From Psychrobacter sp. NG254 (GTDB taxonomy: Bacteria; Pseudomonadota; Gammaproteobacteria; Pseudomonadales; Moraxellaceae): DNA of 64,000 nucleotides. The translations under genes and the position numbers were made by a program. The DNA lies in NCBI RefSeq assembly GCF_015277735.1, contig NZ_JADHDA010000005.1, positions 62,001 to 126,000 of the forward strand. Direction: 5' to 3'. Position 1 is the first letter of the stretch. The number at the start of each line of letters is the position of its first letter. The notes beneath the pieces are model-generated. The model had not been told where the DNA came from. It searched no databases and saw only the letters and a list, made by a program, of their open reading frames with translations. Below, one piece after another: positions 55,801 through 64,000 of this stretch.

Positions 55801-58800
55801 GCTGCTAGCCGATAGTGACAAGACCAATAACGCTGGTGAAAGCAATAGTGAAGAGATAGATACGACGCTGCAAACGATTCATTCTGTGAATGAGAGAATG
55901 GCAGAAGCGACAATCGTCCTAACGCCTCAAACTGAAGAAGAAAAAGAGTTTTGTGAGATATTCATTGAGGAAGCAGAGGCGCTTTTAGGTAATATCGACC
56001 AGTTTGTCAAAGACAATCAAAATCGCTCATCTATCGAAGTGACAGATGATATTGTACGCGCCTTTCATACCTTGCGAGCTGCATCCGGTTCAAGCGCTCT
56101 TGCGGCTATCAGTGATGTTAGCGCAACGATAGAACATAGCTTGGCACTGTTACAGAAGCAAGACACGGCGATGAATACCCAACACTTAGAGGCATTGGCT
56201 CAATCGACCAAGCTAATGGAAGGCTATTTAAGCAATTATAAACAAAGCTTGCCGCAGCATAATGGTTCGGTAGAAGATGCACAAAGCCAAAAAGACATCG
56301 AGTCGTTGCAAGCGATGTTGGGTGAGCAGTATGTGTCTCAGAATACTAATGTCGACTCTGACCACAAACCAACAATAGAGCAGTTATTAGACAATCATAT
56401 CGATGAATTGTTAGATGCTGAGTGGGACTTAGATGACGCGCTTAATCATGCTGATACAGCACAGATCAAACATTATGTAGAGCAACAAGTTTCACAAATC
56501 GCTGGTCTGGCTGCTAAGGCGCAAGCATTTCCAAAATTTACGACCATTCTTAGTGAGCTGGGTAATGCTTACGTCTATCTAAACGACAATCTAGATCAGG
56601 CAAGAGACAAAGAAGTTCAATCTATACTACTGGCGGGTCATGCTCAGTTGGTTGGATTGTTTGATGCATTGGCTGGTAGCACTTCATTGAAGATAGACCA
56701 CAACGTCATCGACGAGCTACAAAGTATTTATCAAGAAAAAACTCCTGATGATATTGACTTTACCGTTCGAGCAGTCGCATCACCTGAGCTAAAGCTTGAA
56801 TCCATTGACACTGATGATGAACTATTAGAGATATTTTTAGAAGAGGCGCAAGAGCTTGATACGGCGCTAGATGAAAGCTTCAATAAGTGGCGCGATGACA
56901 TTACTAATATGAATGCGCTAAAAGTATTGCAACGTCATTTGCATACCATTAAAGGTGGCGCGCGAATGGCTGGTATTCGCAGTATTGGCGATTTGACTCA
57001 CGAAGCCGAAAGCGTTTATGAGTCATTTGTAGAGAGTCGCCGCCTGCCAACACCGCAGTGGCTAGAAGTCATGCAAATGGTGCAGGACACGATGTCATTG
57101 CAAATCATGCATATTGTGAGTCATAAAAAATCATTCTTTACGCCAGAACTGATTGAGCAATTAAGAGTACTCGAAAAAGCTAAGGTATTGCCAAAGACAA
57201 TAGAGCTTATTATACCAGCGCCGAAGAAGTATTTTGAGCCAACACGTCAAAGCCCAGCTATTGAAACAATTGAGCATAGAACTGATGGGTTAGATGCGCC
57301 ACGCTTAGATGACATGATCAAGCAATCATGGGCAAATGGACTACCTGATCTTGATATCTTGGCCGTGTTCTTAGAAGAAGCAGAAGAGCTGACCAACCGT
57401 AATAAATACCTGCATGTGTTCTTAAAAGACACAGCAAATACCACTGCACTACAAGCGCTGCAGCGTGACATGCATACCATCAAAGGTGGGGCGAGGATGG
57501 TAGCAGCAACGGGTACTGCTAATCTGGCTCATGCCATGGAGGCTGTGTATACCGACTTTGTGAGTCATCATCGTACAGCAACCAAAAAAGCATTGGAGCT
57601 ATTGGTCGCCGGTCATGATTGGCTTGCCGATGCGGTATTTATTTTACAACAGCATATCAACCCGCCTACGCCTACATTACTGATTGAGGCATTGGAGCAG
57701 TTTAGCAAAAATCCTGATAGCTTAAAGCAAATCCCTAAAGAGTCTCTACAAGTACAGCGTGAGGCTATTTTAATTGCTAAAGAAAATCAAGGCGCTCGTT
57801 ATCTTGAAAAAGACATCAGCGACATGCCTTCTATGCTCAGAGACACCAATGAGGGAGATCAAAGCGCTAATAGCAATGAGATGATCCGTATCTCTGGTGG
57901 TTTGATTGAGCATATGATTAATCTCTCAGGTGAGTCAGCGATTAACCGTGCACGTATCGACATGGGCATCAGTAGCTTAACCAATAGTATTGAAGAGATG
58001 GGTACGACGGTACAGCGACTCGCCGATCAGTTACGTCGTATGGAAATTGAGCTTGAAGCCCAGATTCTATCGCAGATAGATGAAGATCTGATCGATAACG
58101 AAGACTTTGACCCTCTAGAGATGGATCAGTACTCTTCTTTGAATCAGCTGTCCAAGTCTCTGACCGAGTCAGCATCGGATTTGGTTGATATCAATCAAAC
58201 GTTATTGGAAAAAACCCGTGACAGTGAGAGTCTGTTATTGCAGCTATCACGGACCCAAACAGAACTGCAAGATGGTCTGATGAACTCGCGTATGGTGCCA
58301 TTTACGCGTCTCACACCTCGTCTTGAACGTATTGTCCGTCAGACAGCCAATGAGCTTAATAAGTCGGTAGAGTTGACCATCATTAATGCTGATGATGAAA
58401 TGGATAGAACCATTCTAGAGCGTATAACCTCACCGCTTGAGCATATGCTACGTAACGCTGTCGATCATGGTATTGAAACCACGTCGACACGCTTAAAAGC
58501 AGGTAAAGAGCGTAGTGGGCACATCACTCTTGAAGTACAGCGTGAAGGTAGTGAGATTGTCATTCAATTGACAGATGATGGGCGCGGCATCGATGTAGAG
58601 GCGGTTCGTCAGCAATCTATCTCTCAAGGCCTTATTGATGCCGATGATGACAGTCTGACCGATCTTGACATCATGCAGTATATTTTCAATGCCGGTTTGA
58701 GTACCAGTAAACAGGTGACTCAGATATCTGGACGCGGCGTTGGTATGGATGTCGTTATTAGCGAGATTCGTCAATTAGGTGGTACTGTTTCGGTTGTCTC

Positions 58801-59722
58801 TGAGCTTGGTAAAGGCTCGCGTTTCACCATGCGATTACCACTGACGGTCGCGGTGTCCGATGCGCTTGTTGTGCGTGCAGCAGATCGTTACTATGCCATA
58901 CCATTGGTACAGATCGAGCGCGTGGTACGTGTTAGCCCAGAAAAGCTCTATGATTATTATCAATCAAATGACGCGACAATAAACTTTGAAGACACAGATT
59001 ATCGTGTACGCTATTTAAATGAGATTTTATCGGGCAGTAAGTTAAACGAGCTGGTCGTTAATACCAATACTAGCCTACCGCTGATTATTATTAAAAATCG
59101 TACTGGGCAAAATATTGCTTTGCAAGTTGATCAAATTGCAGGATCACGGATTGAAGTGGTTGTAAAACCGTTAGGACATCAGCTATCGAATATTCCAGGG
59201 GTTTCAGCGGCCACTATTATGGGTGATGGTTCAGTCATGCTAATTTTGGATCTGATTGCTTTGATGCGTAATGCGCAGTTGGTCAAAAATACTGCCAAAG
59301 CGACGAATGTTAGAAAAGGGCGCATTGAATCTAAGTCTACTATCTTGGTTGTCGATGACTCGGTCACAGTACGTAAAGTCACGTCACGTTTCTTAGAGCG
59401 TCATGGATTCAACGTGGCACTGGCAAAAGATGGTATCGATGCGATTGATATATTGCAGGATATGACACCTGATATGATATTGCTAGATATAGAAATGCCT
59501 CGTATGGATGGTTTCGAGGTTGCCACGCAAGTCAGATATAATAATCGTTTACATAATATTCCAATTATTATGATTACTTCACGTACTGGTGAAAAACATC
59601 GTGAGCGTGCCCTAGACATTGGGGTAAATGACTATATGGGCAAACCATTCCAAGAAAAAGAGTTGCTTGAGAAAATCCAAAAACTACTGGGTAAAGGGGT
59701 CAGTCTGACTGATGAAGGATAA
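52892..59722 (+). CDS. chpA: Multi-Hpt hybrid chemosensory kinase ChpA
   Basis: 2276 residues. Phosphotransfer (Hpt) domains have their His at 659 and 862 (both HTLKGSGRMVG), 1059 (HTLRAASGSS, degenerate after the His), 1351 (HTIKGGARMAG) and 1528 (HTIKGGARMVA). Upstream of 640 are further helical domains, probably Hpt-like without His. After 1640 come the dimerisation part, the HATPase (EHMLRNAVDHGIE near 1850, DDGRGID near 1893, GRGVGMDVV near 1947), a CheW-like domain, and a C-terminal receiver with phospho-Asp near 2199 in ILLDIEMPRMDGFEV. Pseudomonas ChpA has a similar plan at 2472 residues. It overlaps chpB by 11 bases. Confidence 0.97.
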   Translation: MKNQPNDIVTLEWLLPLFNQQLSQVSNGWQVDAVNANYEQMAANYHQVSGALTMIKLSSLASLANKLSLLAGLASDTDLSVKDRRMGQHSHRVLQHELNQHARIGSHYIATVDSAEDELVQALSKRGLSVASSISTRNAQQEHIYTDTSHDASLSIVSSMDMVIPTNVAVTHLESHQYQQLLLVWRQQVQALLVANVNTSSVLTILQKVSHYLWQTAEEMDLQRLWYLTELWLNDLADNDTPLPEYYAPLLSQLDHAIESSAQPEISLSSEAVQDLITAVYIELSYLVNRSDRTQLILDEVSKSNTAAPRFLLRLMNELDTLIFELDQPETLITPLQQIKHQFESRGWRYYESQVESILADLQQAMSSDTGFAQEQWQIERKLQELYNSIHSTEQIISLKIGESASFSTVPDVSESNDRQDGAIQQTVATDHDLRELRIAVEEIKQGFDGYTQRQDIKLLPAAAAFSRLENAFNDMGLASVRQTISDIASVFATLTMHQVAVLSWDMTQALAESLTSIELFLDRMAQQVFDQQLLTLANEHTARANQLLDMYLDSPEVPHDTWLVQQAMTTHNVTRYDDSGEIAPAIAVDSTIDSAESGALRHARTQVKPDSFEVDADIHNTFIKEATEVISDLGDFLPIWEQDSQDLTPLTEVRRGFHTLKGSGRMVGAFSISEIAWSIEHLLNCLLNKALPITDDVVNFVIETTKRLSVLVLDFEAQQPARFDPAITIVQSNNLMAQQPINTGLRISESDNNDISDESVESALSDSMTTTDDAELSLSDDDKASNTADFLAKLEIPEILLPFIHESEQLSADTNDADPDIKEIFIEEANDVLIEIVPLYERWQLSATDLDGLKDIRRGFHTLKGSGRMVGANYSAELAWAIENMLNRVLDRSVEMSADMYQLITDVLAAYPAILTAFESNSQEYPATMPLWVICANAYSKKCGNEFSYAELYTQAIHELEPAAVQDVPLLADSDKTNNAGESNSEEIDTTLQTIHSVNERMAEATIVLTPQTEEEKEFCEIFIEEAEALLGNIDQFVKDNQNRSSIEVTDDIVRAFHTLRAASGSSALAAISDVSATIEHSLALLQKQDTAMNTQHLEALAQSTKLMEGYLSNYKQSLPQHNGSVEDAQSQKDIESLQAMLGEQYVSQNTNVDSDHKPTIEQLLDNHIDELLDAEWDLDDALNHADTAQIKHYVEQQVSQIAGLAAKAQAFPKFTTILSELGNAYVYLNDNLDQARDKEVQSILLAGHAQLVGLFDALAGSTSLKIDHNVIDELQSIYQEKTPDDIDFTVRAVASPELKLESIDTDDELLEIFLEEAQELDTALDESFNKWRDDITNMNALKVLQRHLHTIKGGARMAGIRSIGDLTHEAESVYESFVESRRLPTPQWLEVMQMVQDTMSLQIMHIVSHKKSFFTPELIEQLRVLEKAKVLPKTIELIIPAPKKYFEPTRQSPAIETIEHRTDGLDAPRLDDMIKQSWANGLPDLDILAVFLEEAEELTNRNKYLHVFLKDTANTTALQALQRDMHTIKGGARMVAATGTANLAHAMEAVYTDFVSHHRTATKKALELLVAGHDWLADAVFILQQHINPPTPTLLIEALEQFSKNPDSLKQIPKESLQVQREAILIAKENQGARYLEKDISDMPSMLRDTNEGDQSANSNEMIRISGGLIEHMINLSGESAINRARIDMGISSLTNSIEEMGTTVQRLADQLRRMEIELEAQILSQIDEDLIDNEDFDPLEMDQYSSLNQLSKSLTESASDLVDINQTLLEKTRDSESLLLQLSRTQTELQDGLMNSRMVPFTRLTPRLERIVRQTANELNKSVELTIINADDEMDRTILERITSPLEHMLRNAVDHGIETTSTRLKAGKERSGHITLEVQREGSEIVIQLTDDGRGIDVEAVRQQSISQGLIDADDDSLTDLDIMQYIFNAGLSTSKQVTQISGRGVGMDVVISEIRQLGGTVSVVSELGKGSRFTMRLPLTVAVSDALVVRAADRYYAIPLVQIERVVRVSPEKLYDYYQSNDATINFEDTDYRVRYLNEILSGSKLNELVVNTNTSLPLIIIKNRTGQNIALQVDQIAGSRIEVVVKPLGHQLSNIPGVSAATIMGDGSVMLILDLIALMRNAQLVKNTAKATNVRKGRIESKSTILVVDDSVTVRKVTSRFLERHGFNVALAKDGIDAIDILQDMTPDMILLDIEMPRMDGFEVATQVRYNNRLHNIPIIMITSRTGEKHRERALDIGVNDYMGKPFQEKELLEKIQKLLGKGVSLTDEG

Positions 59723-60713
59723 TGCACGTGTTTTAGCGCTGCGAAAAAAGAGTAAGAGTGACATTAATGTGCTGGTGGTGGCAGAAGACCACCGCCAGCG
59801 TATGGCTTTTTCAGACACAGTACGTAGCTGCGGCTTTACTCTGGTTGACTGCGTCTCAAGAGCACAGTGGCAAGAAAAGAGTGAGCTGGCCAATACCCCT
59901 GTCGATATTTGGTTAATAGACAGTGACTACGATGATGGCATGATAACAGCGACGACCGCCTCTAAGCCAGCAGCTGTGTTGGTCGGTTTCAGTCAAGCAC
60001 CTTATCTCAATGAATCTCAGCAATATGCCAAATGGCAGCGTAAGTTGCAGCGTAAGTTTGCAGAACTGCTTGCCTTGCCGACATTGGTAAATGCTGCTGC
60101 TTACAAGAAAAGTGAGCATGAGACAGACTGGCACTATGTGGTTTTTTTGGGTGCTTCTATGGGTGGGCCTAGTGCGGTAAAGGAATTTTTAGATAACCTG
60201 TCACCCACGCTACCAGTCTGTGTGCTACTGGCACATCATTTTAATCATACGATGATTGAGACATTGCCGCGTATACTCAATCGCCATAATAAGTGGCGCT
60301 GTGAAATTATCGCGTCCTCACAGCGGTTGCGAGCAGGGCATTGCCTGATCGCGCCTATAGATAAGCAAGTTGTGTGTGATTCAACAGGTCGAGTAATACT
60401 ACTGGATCAAGCTTGGATTGGTGAATACAAGCCTGATATTGGCCATCTTCTCAAAAACACTAGTGATGTGCATGGTAGCGAGCTTATCAATATTATATTT
60501 TCAGGCATGGGCAATGATGGCTCTCAGTATCTGGATTTAATTCAAGACAATCATAGTCAACTATGGGCGCAAGACCCGAGCACGAGTGCGTGCCCTAGTC
60601 AGCCTCAGGCTATTATTGATTCAGGCTATTGCGATTTTATTGGCAGCCCTACAGATTTGGCACAGAAATTGACTAACTATATCGGTGAAAGGGCAGCAAG
60701 CCATTCACGCTAA
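59712..60713 (+). CDS. chpB: CheB-type methylesterase ChpB
   Basis: 333 residues. The C-terminal methylesterase domain has its catalytic triad: Ser149 in FLGASMGGPSAVKEF, His175/176 in LAHHFNH and Asp269 in SGMGNDGSQY. The N-terminal ~125 residues look like a receiver (NVLVVAEDHRQRMAF, DIWLIDSDYDDG) but lack clear Thr and Lys switch residues, so phosphorylation control is uncertain. It removes methyl groups from PilJ. Overlaps the end of chpA, hence translational coupling. Confidence 0.92.
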   Translation: MKDNARVLALRKKSKSDINVLVVAEDHRQRMAFSDTVRSCGFTLVDCVSRAQWQEKSELANTPVDIWLIDSDYDDGMITATTASKPAAVLVGFSQAPYLNESQQYAKWQRKLQRKFAELLALPTLVNAAAYKKSEHETDWHYVVFLGASMGGPSAVKEFLDNLSPTLPVCVLLAHHFNHTMIETLPRILNRHNKWRCEIIASSQRLRAGHCLIAPIDKQVVCDSTGRVILLDQAWIGEYKPDIGHLLKNTSDVHGSELINIIFSGMGNDGSQYLDLIQDNHSQLWAQDPSTSACPSQPQAIIDSGYCDFIGSPTDLAQKLTNYIGERAASHSR

Positions 60714-60730
60714 CTTATTGTGAGCGACGT

Positions 60731-61228
60731 ATGAAACAAATTTTGAAGCATTCGTTTGAGGCTGTCAGTCTATTGACCACTACTAATGGTATGTTGGATA
60801 TCACGATTGTTCCAGCATTTGATCAGCCTGATTGGGTCATTCCAACCGGTCTGATTTTAAGCGTAGACAATCATCAAGAACGTGTATCTACCTATCATTG
60901 GCAGCAGCAAGACGTGGCTGTGTTTCACTTGTTACCACAAGATCAGATACCAGAGAAAATCATCATATTGGAAGGCAATACGACAGACCATCGATTTGCC
61001 TTACAAACCGCAGGTGACTTACGTCAAATGCAAGTACGTATTTCTGACGTCAAAGATGTTGATTTACCTGAACAGTTTGGTAGCACCAATATCGATGCAA
61101 GCAATGAGTATTTGGACAAAAATGAGGTAGCTTCTTATATCTACCAAGCAGTCACGATTGATGATGTGGTATACATGGTTGCAGATTTGGATAAGATCGC
61201 GCATCACCTGATTGATTTGGATGACTAG
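60731..61228 (+). CDS. chpC: CheW-like adaptor ChpC
   Basis: 165 residues, a divergent CheW domain (ITIVPAFDQPDWVIPTGLILSVDNH, IYQAVTIDDVVYMVADLDKIA). In Pseudomonas ChpC is a second adaptor linking other receptors to ChpA. 17 bases after chpB, last recognisable gene of the cluster. Assignment rests mainly on position plus the weak CheW pattern. Confidence 0.75.
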   Translation: MKQILKHSFEAVSLLTTTNGMLDITIVPAFDQPDWVIPTGLILSVDNHQERVSTYHWQQQDVAVFHLLPQDQIPEKIIILEGNTTDHRFALQTAGDLRQMQVRISDVKDVDLPEQFGSTNIDASNEYLDKNEVASYIYQAVTIDDVVYMVADLDKIAHHLIDLDD

Positions 61229-61368
61229 CTTCTAGTCTAGGTTTGGAGTATTCTTCACTTTATAGATACCGACCCGTGCATACTTATAATTTTTAAGGTT
61301 GCATGAGTCGCTATTTTTTCTATAAAATTGATTGGAAATAACTTCGTACACAGATAATAGAGCCCTTC

Positions 61369-61896
61369 ATGAACAATACTCGCTCGCATGTAGCAAAATG
61401 GCCCATCAGTAGCCGTATTTTTCACTGGATTAGCGCTGCTCTACTGCTAGTCACATGGTCAATGATCCTATTGTATGAATACTTAGGTAGCAACTCATAC
61501 ATTGGCTATCACAAAGCATTTGGCATCAGCTTGCTGTGCTGGATGATTGCGCGTGTGATAAATCGCATATTTACTAAGGCGCCACCACCGATACCAATGC
61601 CAAAATGGCAGTCAGTGGCATCGAAGCTGTCGCACTTCGCCCTGTATGCCATTCTCATTGCAATGCCGATGGCCGGTCTATTGATGTCTGTATATGGTGG
61701 TCGACCAGTCGATATTTTTGGCTTGTTCCAAATCCCTGTATTCGTTACGCCTGATCGCACCTTAGCGCGTTTTTATAATGATTTGCATGTGGATATCATT
61801 TGGACAATGATTATAGGCTTTACCGTATTACATATCGCAGCTGCGCTATACCATCAGTTCGTCAAAAAAGACAATTTAATAGCACGTATGAAGTAG
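61369..61896 (+). CDS. Cytochrome b561 family membrane protein
   Basis: 175 residues, four membrane helices. Conserved His sites for two b haems: RIFHWISA (helix 1), IGYHKAFG, LSHFALYAILIAMPMAGLLMS and VLHIAAALYHQFV (last helix). Ubiquinol-linked electron transfer, often superoxide oxidase-like in this family (CybB/YceJ). Independent of the chemosensory cluster; followed by its own terminator. Confidence 0.9.
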   Translation: MNNTRSHVAKWPISSRIFHWISAALLLVTWSMILLYEYLGSNSYIGYHKAFGISLLCWMIARVINRIFTKAPPPIPMPKWQSVASKLSHFALYAILIAMPMAGLLMSVYGGRPVDIFGLFQIPVFVTPDRTLARFYNDLHVDIIWTMIIGFTVLHIAAALYHQFVKKDNLIARMK

Positions 61897-61969
61897 GCGG
61901 TTAGTGATAAAAACCTTGCTATAACACCTTTATATGCTATGCCAACAGACACAAAAAAATAGACACATA

Positions 61970-62006
61970 CAAAAAAGCCCTAAGTAGATTACTTAGGGCT
62001 TTTTTT
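61970..62006. terminator. Bidirectional terminator after cytochrome b561
   Basis: AAAAAAGCCCTAAGTA-GAT-TACTTAGGGCTTTTTT, a perfect 16-bp stem, between convergent b561 and minE genes. Confidence 0.92.
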
Positions 62007-62052
62007 AGGTGAGACCTAAAAGCGTTCATTGATGGTATGAGTGTTTACCCAT

Positions 62053-62343
62053 TTACTTTTTATGTTCAGGCAAATTGATATTCATCTCTAACACATCCAA
62101 ACTGTCCTCAGAGCGATGATTGATGTTGACATCATCAATCTGCACACCATTGACGTATTTATTAACCACTTCTAAGATTTCACGCTTCATTTTCTCGATA
62201 CGATCAGCCGTTAGTCGGTTGTTTAAGCGGTTTTCGCTAGCAACGATAACCTTAAGTCGCTCAGTCGCTAGATTAGCGCTGCCTGTATTATTGTTATCGT
62301 CAGTACCAAATAGGCTACTCCAAAATCCTTTTTTCTTCGTCAT
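62053..62343 (-). CDS. minE: Cell division topological factor MinE
   Basis: 96 residues. N-terminal MinD-contact region with [13 protein letters not shown]-terminal topological domain with [20 protein letters not shown]. Stimulates MinD ATP hydrolysis and drives oscillation. Starts 2 bases after minD stop. Confidence 0.95.
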   Translation of the reverse strand: MTKKKGFWSSLFGTDDNNNTGSANLATERLKVIVASENRLNNRLTADRIEKMKREILEVVNKYVNGVQIDDVNINHRSEDSLDVLEMNINLPEHKK

Positions 62344-62345
62344 TA

Positions 62346-63158
62346 TTAACCCCCAAACCAGCGCTGTAGTAGACTCTTTTTCTTCACATCAATGTGACGT
62401 AGTGGACGCTCTTCACCTAAAAAACGAGCGACGATATCATCATAGCATTGGCCAGCAACAGAATCGGTATAATGAATAACAGGCTCACCGTGGTTAGAAG
62501 CCTCAAGAACAGAATGACTTTCAGGAACAACACCAAGCAATGGTACTTTCAAGATATCATTAGAGATGGTATCAATATCCATCATCTCATTTGCAGCAGC
62601 ACGTTCAGGATTGTAACGAGTGATGATCAGATGCTCACGTACCGTGCCTTGATTCTCTGCCACTTTCTTGGTTTGACTCTGCAAAATACCGATAATGCGA
62701 TCCGAGTCACGTACTGATGAAATCTCAGGATTAGTAACGATAATGGCCTCATCAGCATGATACATCGCTAACTGAGCACCGCGTTCGATACCAGCAGGTG
62801 AGTCGCAAATGATATAGTCAAACTGCTTAGAGAGCTCATCCATCACTTCTGATACGCCCTCGTCAGTCAGTGCGTCTTTATCACGTGTTTGACTGGCAGG
62901 TAGGATAAACAAATTTTCAAGCTGTTTGTCTTTGACCAGTGCTTGCGATAAGCGTGCGTTACCAGTAATAACATCCACAAAGTCATACACAATTCGATTT
63001 TCACAACCCATGATCAAGTCTAAATTACGTAGACCAACATCAAAATCGATAACAACCGTTTTATAGCCACGTAATGCTAAACCAGCGGCAAAAGACGCAC
63101 TTGTTGTGGTTTTACCCACACCGCCTTTACCTGAAGTGATTACAACTATCTTCGCCAC
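62346..63158 (-). CDS. minD: Septum site-determining ATPase MinD
   Basis: 270 residues. Deviant Walker [11 protein letters not shown] near residue 10, [27 protein letters not shown], and the C-terminal amphipathic membrane anchor [12 protein letters not shown]. Begins with GTG at 63158, AGGAG about 9 bases upstream. Directly coupled to minE, but 487 bases away from minC. Confidence 0.97.
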   Translation of the reverse strand: MAKIVVITSGKGGVGKTTTSASFAAGLALRGYKTVVIDFDVGLRNLDLIMGCENRIVYDFVDVITGNARLSQALVKDKQLENLFILPASQTRDKDALTDEGVSEVMDELSKQFDYIICDSPAGIERGAQLAMYHADEAIIVTNPEISSVRDSDRIIGILQSQTKKVAENQGTVREHLIITRYNPERAAANEMMDIDTISNDILKVPLLGVVPESHSVLEASNHGEPVIHYTDSVAGQCYDDIVARFLGEERPLRHIDVKKKSLLQRWFGG

Positions 63159-63645
63159 AATGGCACACTCCTATGAATCAATGGGATATCTTTTATATGA
63201 ACAGCATAATTGCAGGATATTAGCCTACTAAATTACACTATCTGCGAAGCTAGCCTAGCATAAATAAACAAAGATTTATAGCCAGTCTATACAAAAGCAG
63301 AAAAACAACTTATAGACAAGCTATGAAGCCTTTATACTTGATCTTAATAGGCTGATATTAATGATTTTGACGTAATAATAAAGGCACCTATACCTCTTAA
63401 ATTTTGATAAAAACCAGCCTGTCTTATCGATCAACCTCTTAATTGAACCGACTCACTACATAAATAAGGTCATCAGCCTATTAAAGCAGGGCAATCTTAT
63501 TCATGATAAGTTCGACGGTCATGCAGTGTAGCCAGTTTGTTTTTCGCAAAAATCACCTGATCGTGTATTATTTTTAATAAGGTGACTATCCCTCTACATT
63601 TGATTGTTAGTAATTCGTCATCTACAGCTTATTATCTGTCTGCCG
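63159..63645. other. Intergenic region between minC and minD
   Basis: 487 bases, AT-rich, with no open reading frame of note and no clear terminator hairpin. It probably contains a separate minDE promoter. In most minCDE operons this gap is a few tens of bases. Confidence 0.6.
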
Positions 63646-64000
63646 CTATGCTTCATCCATTACTGTAAACACCAAACCTTCGCCTTCGACAAACCTAACC
63701 TGTACCGACTTGTCGATGACGTGTGGAGGTAAGTTATCTCGCAGGCAATAAGTCCCTGCAACTGACACCAATGAGGGGTTGAATACTTGGCAAAAAATTC
63801 GAGCGTCTTTATCACCTGTTGCGCCTGCAACCAGACGACCTTGGGCACGGCCATACACGTGTAAACTATTATCAGTGATGGCTTCAGCACCGCTATTGAT
63901 ACTACTGGTCAAAATCAAGTCACCACCGACGTGATTCAGGCTCTGTCCTGAGCGTAGCATCTGATCGTAGATGAGACTGGTGATGTGCTGAGCGTTCAGC
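63646..64000 (-). CDS. minC: Septum site-determining protein MinC, C-terminal part (cut by right edge)
   Basis: 118 residues visible, continuing past the window end. The C-terminal beta-helix domain is clear: LRSGQSLNHVGGDLILTSSI, NSGAEAITDNSLHVYGRAQG, ARIFCQVFNPSLVSVAGTY. This part dimerises and binds MinD to inhibit FtsZ near the poles. The start lies outside the window. Confidence 0.95.
   Translation of the reverse strand, partial: LNAQHITSLIYDQMLRSGQSLNHVGGDLILTSSINSGAEAITDNSLHVYGRAQGRLVAGATGDKDARIFCQVFNPSLVSVAGTYCLRDNLPPHVIDKSVQVRFVEGEGLVFTVMDEA

Overview
The window reads as a chromosomal segment of a gammaproteobacterium of the Moraxellaceae, most likely Psychrobacter. This is an inference from the complete pilGHIJK-chpABC type IV pilus chemosensory cluster, the gene families and spacing, moderate GC content, many short intergenic repeats and terminator hairpins. 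It was not tested by a database search. No rRNA, tRNA, CRISPR array or complete insertion sequence was seen.

Layout. 1-7.5 kb: the edge of an acidic protein, valS, then an AT-rich accessory patch (a 92-residue protein and a Ser/Thr-type kinase with a large unknown C-terminal half) next to a TerD-vWA (TerF-like) gene. 7.5-8.9 kb: a THI5/NMT1-like protein without signal peptide, preceded on its own strand by a clear TPP riboswitch. 8.9-13.5 kb: a DUF454 membrane protein, a cold-shock gene with a long leader, a divergent yeiH-like/LysR pair, and two tandem UspA-like genes. 13.9-25.5 kb: an M16 peptidase, two NUDIX hydrolases, an MpaB/DUF2236 oxygenase-like protein, a DUF2799 lipoprotein, nhaA, a TSUP permease and a DAACS symporter. 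25.9-35.4 kb: a long fadE, radC, coaBC with a His-rich insert, a second TSUP permease, an HDAC-fold deacetylase, a YbjN-like protein and an unrecognised neighbour. 35.6-43.1 kb: ccmABC-D-E, an aldo/keto reductase and metNIQ. 43.6-48.2 kb: a two-component pair and an orphan HlyD-type adaptor. 48.8-61.2 kb: pilGHIJK-chpABC, dominated by the 2276-residue ChpA. 61.4-64 kb: cytochrome b561 and minE-minD-minC (minC cut by the edge).

How genes work together. The pil-chp genes form one pathway: receptor PilJ, adaptors PilI and ChpC, adaptation enzymes PilK and ChpB, the multi-Hpt kinase ChpA, and response regulators PilG and PilH, presumably controlling pilus extension and retraction. ccmABCDE supply haem to the periplasm for cytochrome c maturation, but ccmFGH are not in the cluster. 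metNIQ is a methionine importer whose ATPase lacks the usual C-terminal regulatory domain. minCDE place the division site.

Two repeat families fill the intergenic DNA. One is a 174-bp MITE-like element with inverted termini and flanking TA (2 copies). The other is a ~106-bp element with short inverted ends (6 copies). A third theme is long, flexible D/S/N/T-rich or His-rich segments inside or at the end of otherwise conserved proteins: the sensor kinase at 43.6 kb, FadE, CoaBC, the HlyD adaptor, the YbjN-like protein and the left-edge protein.
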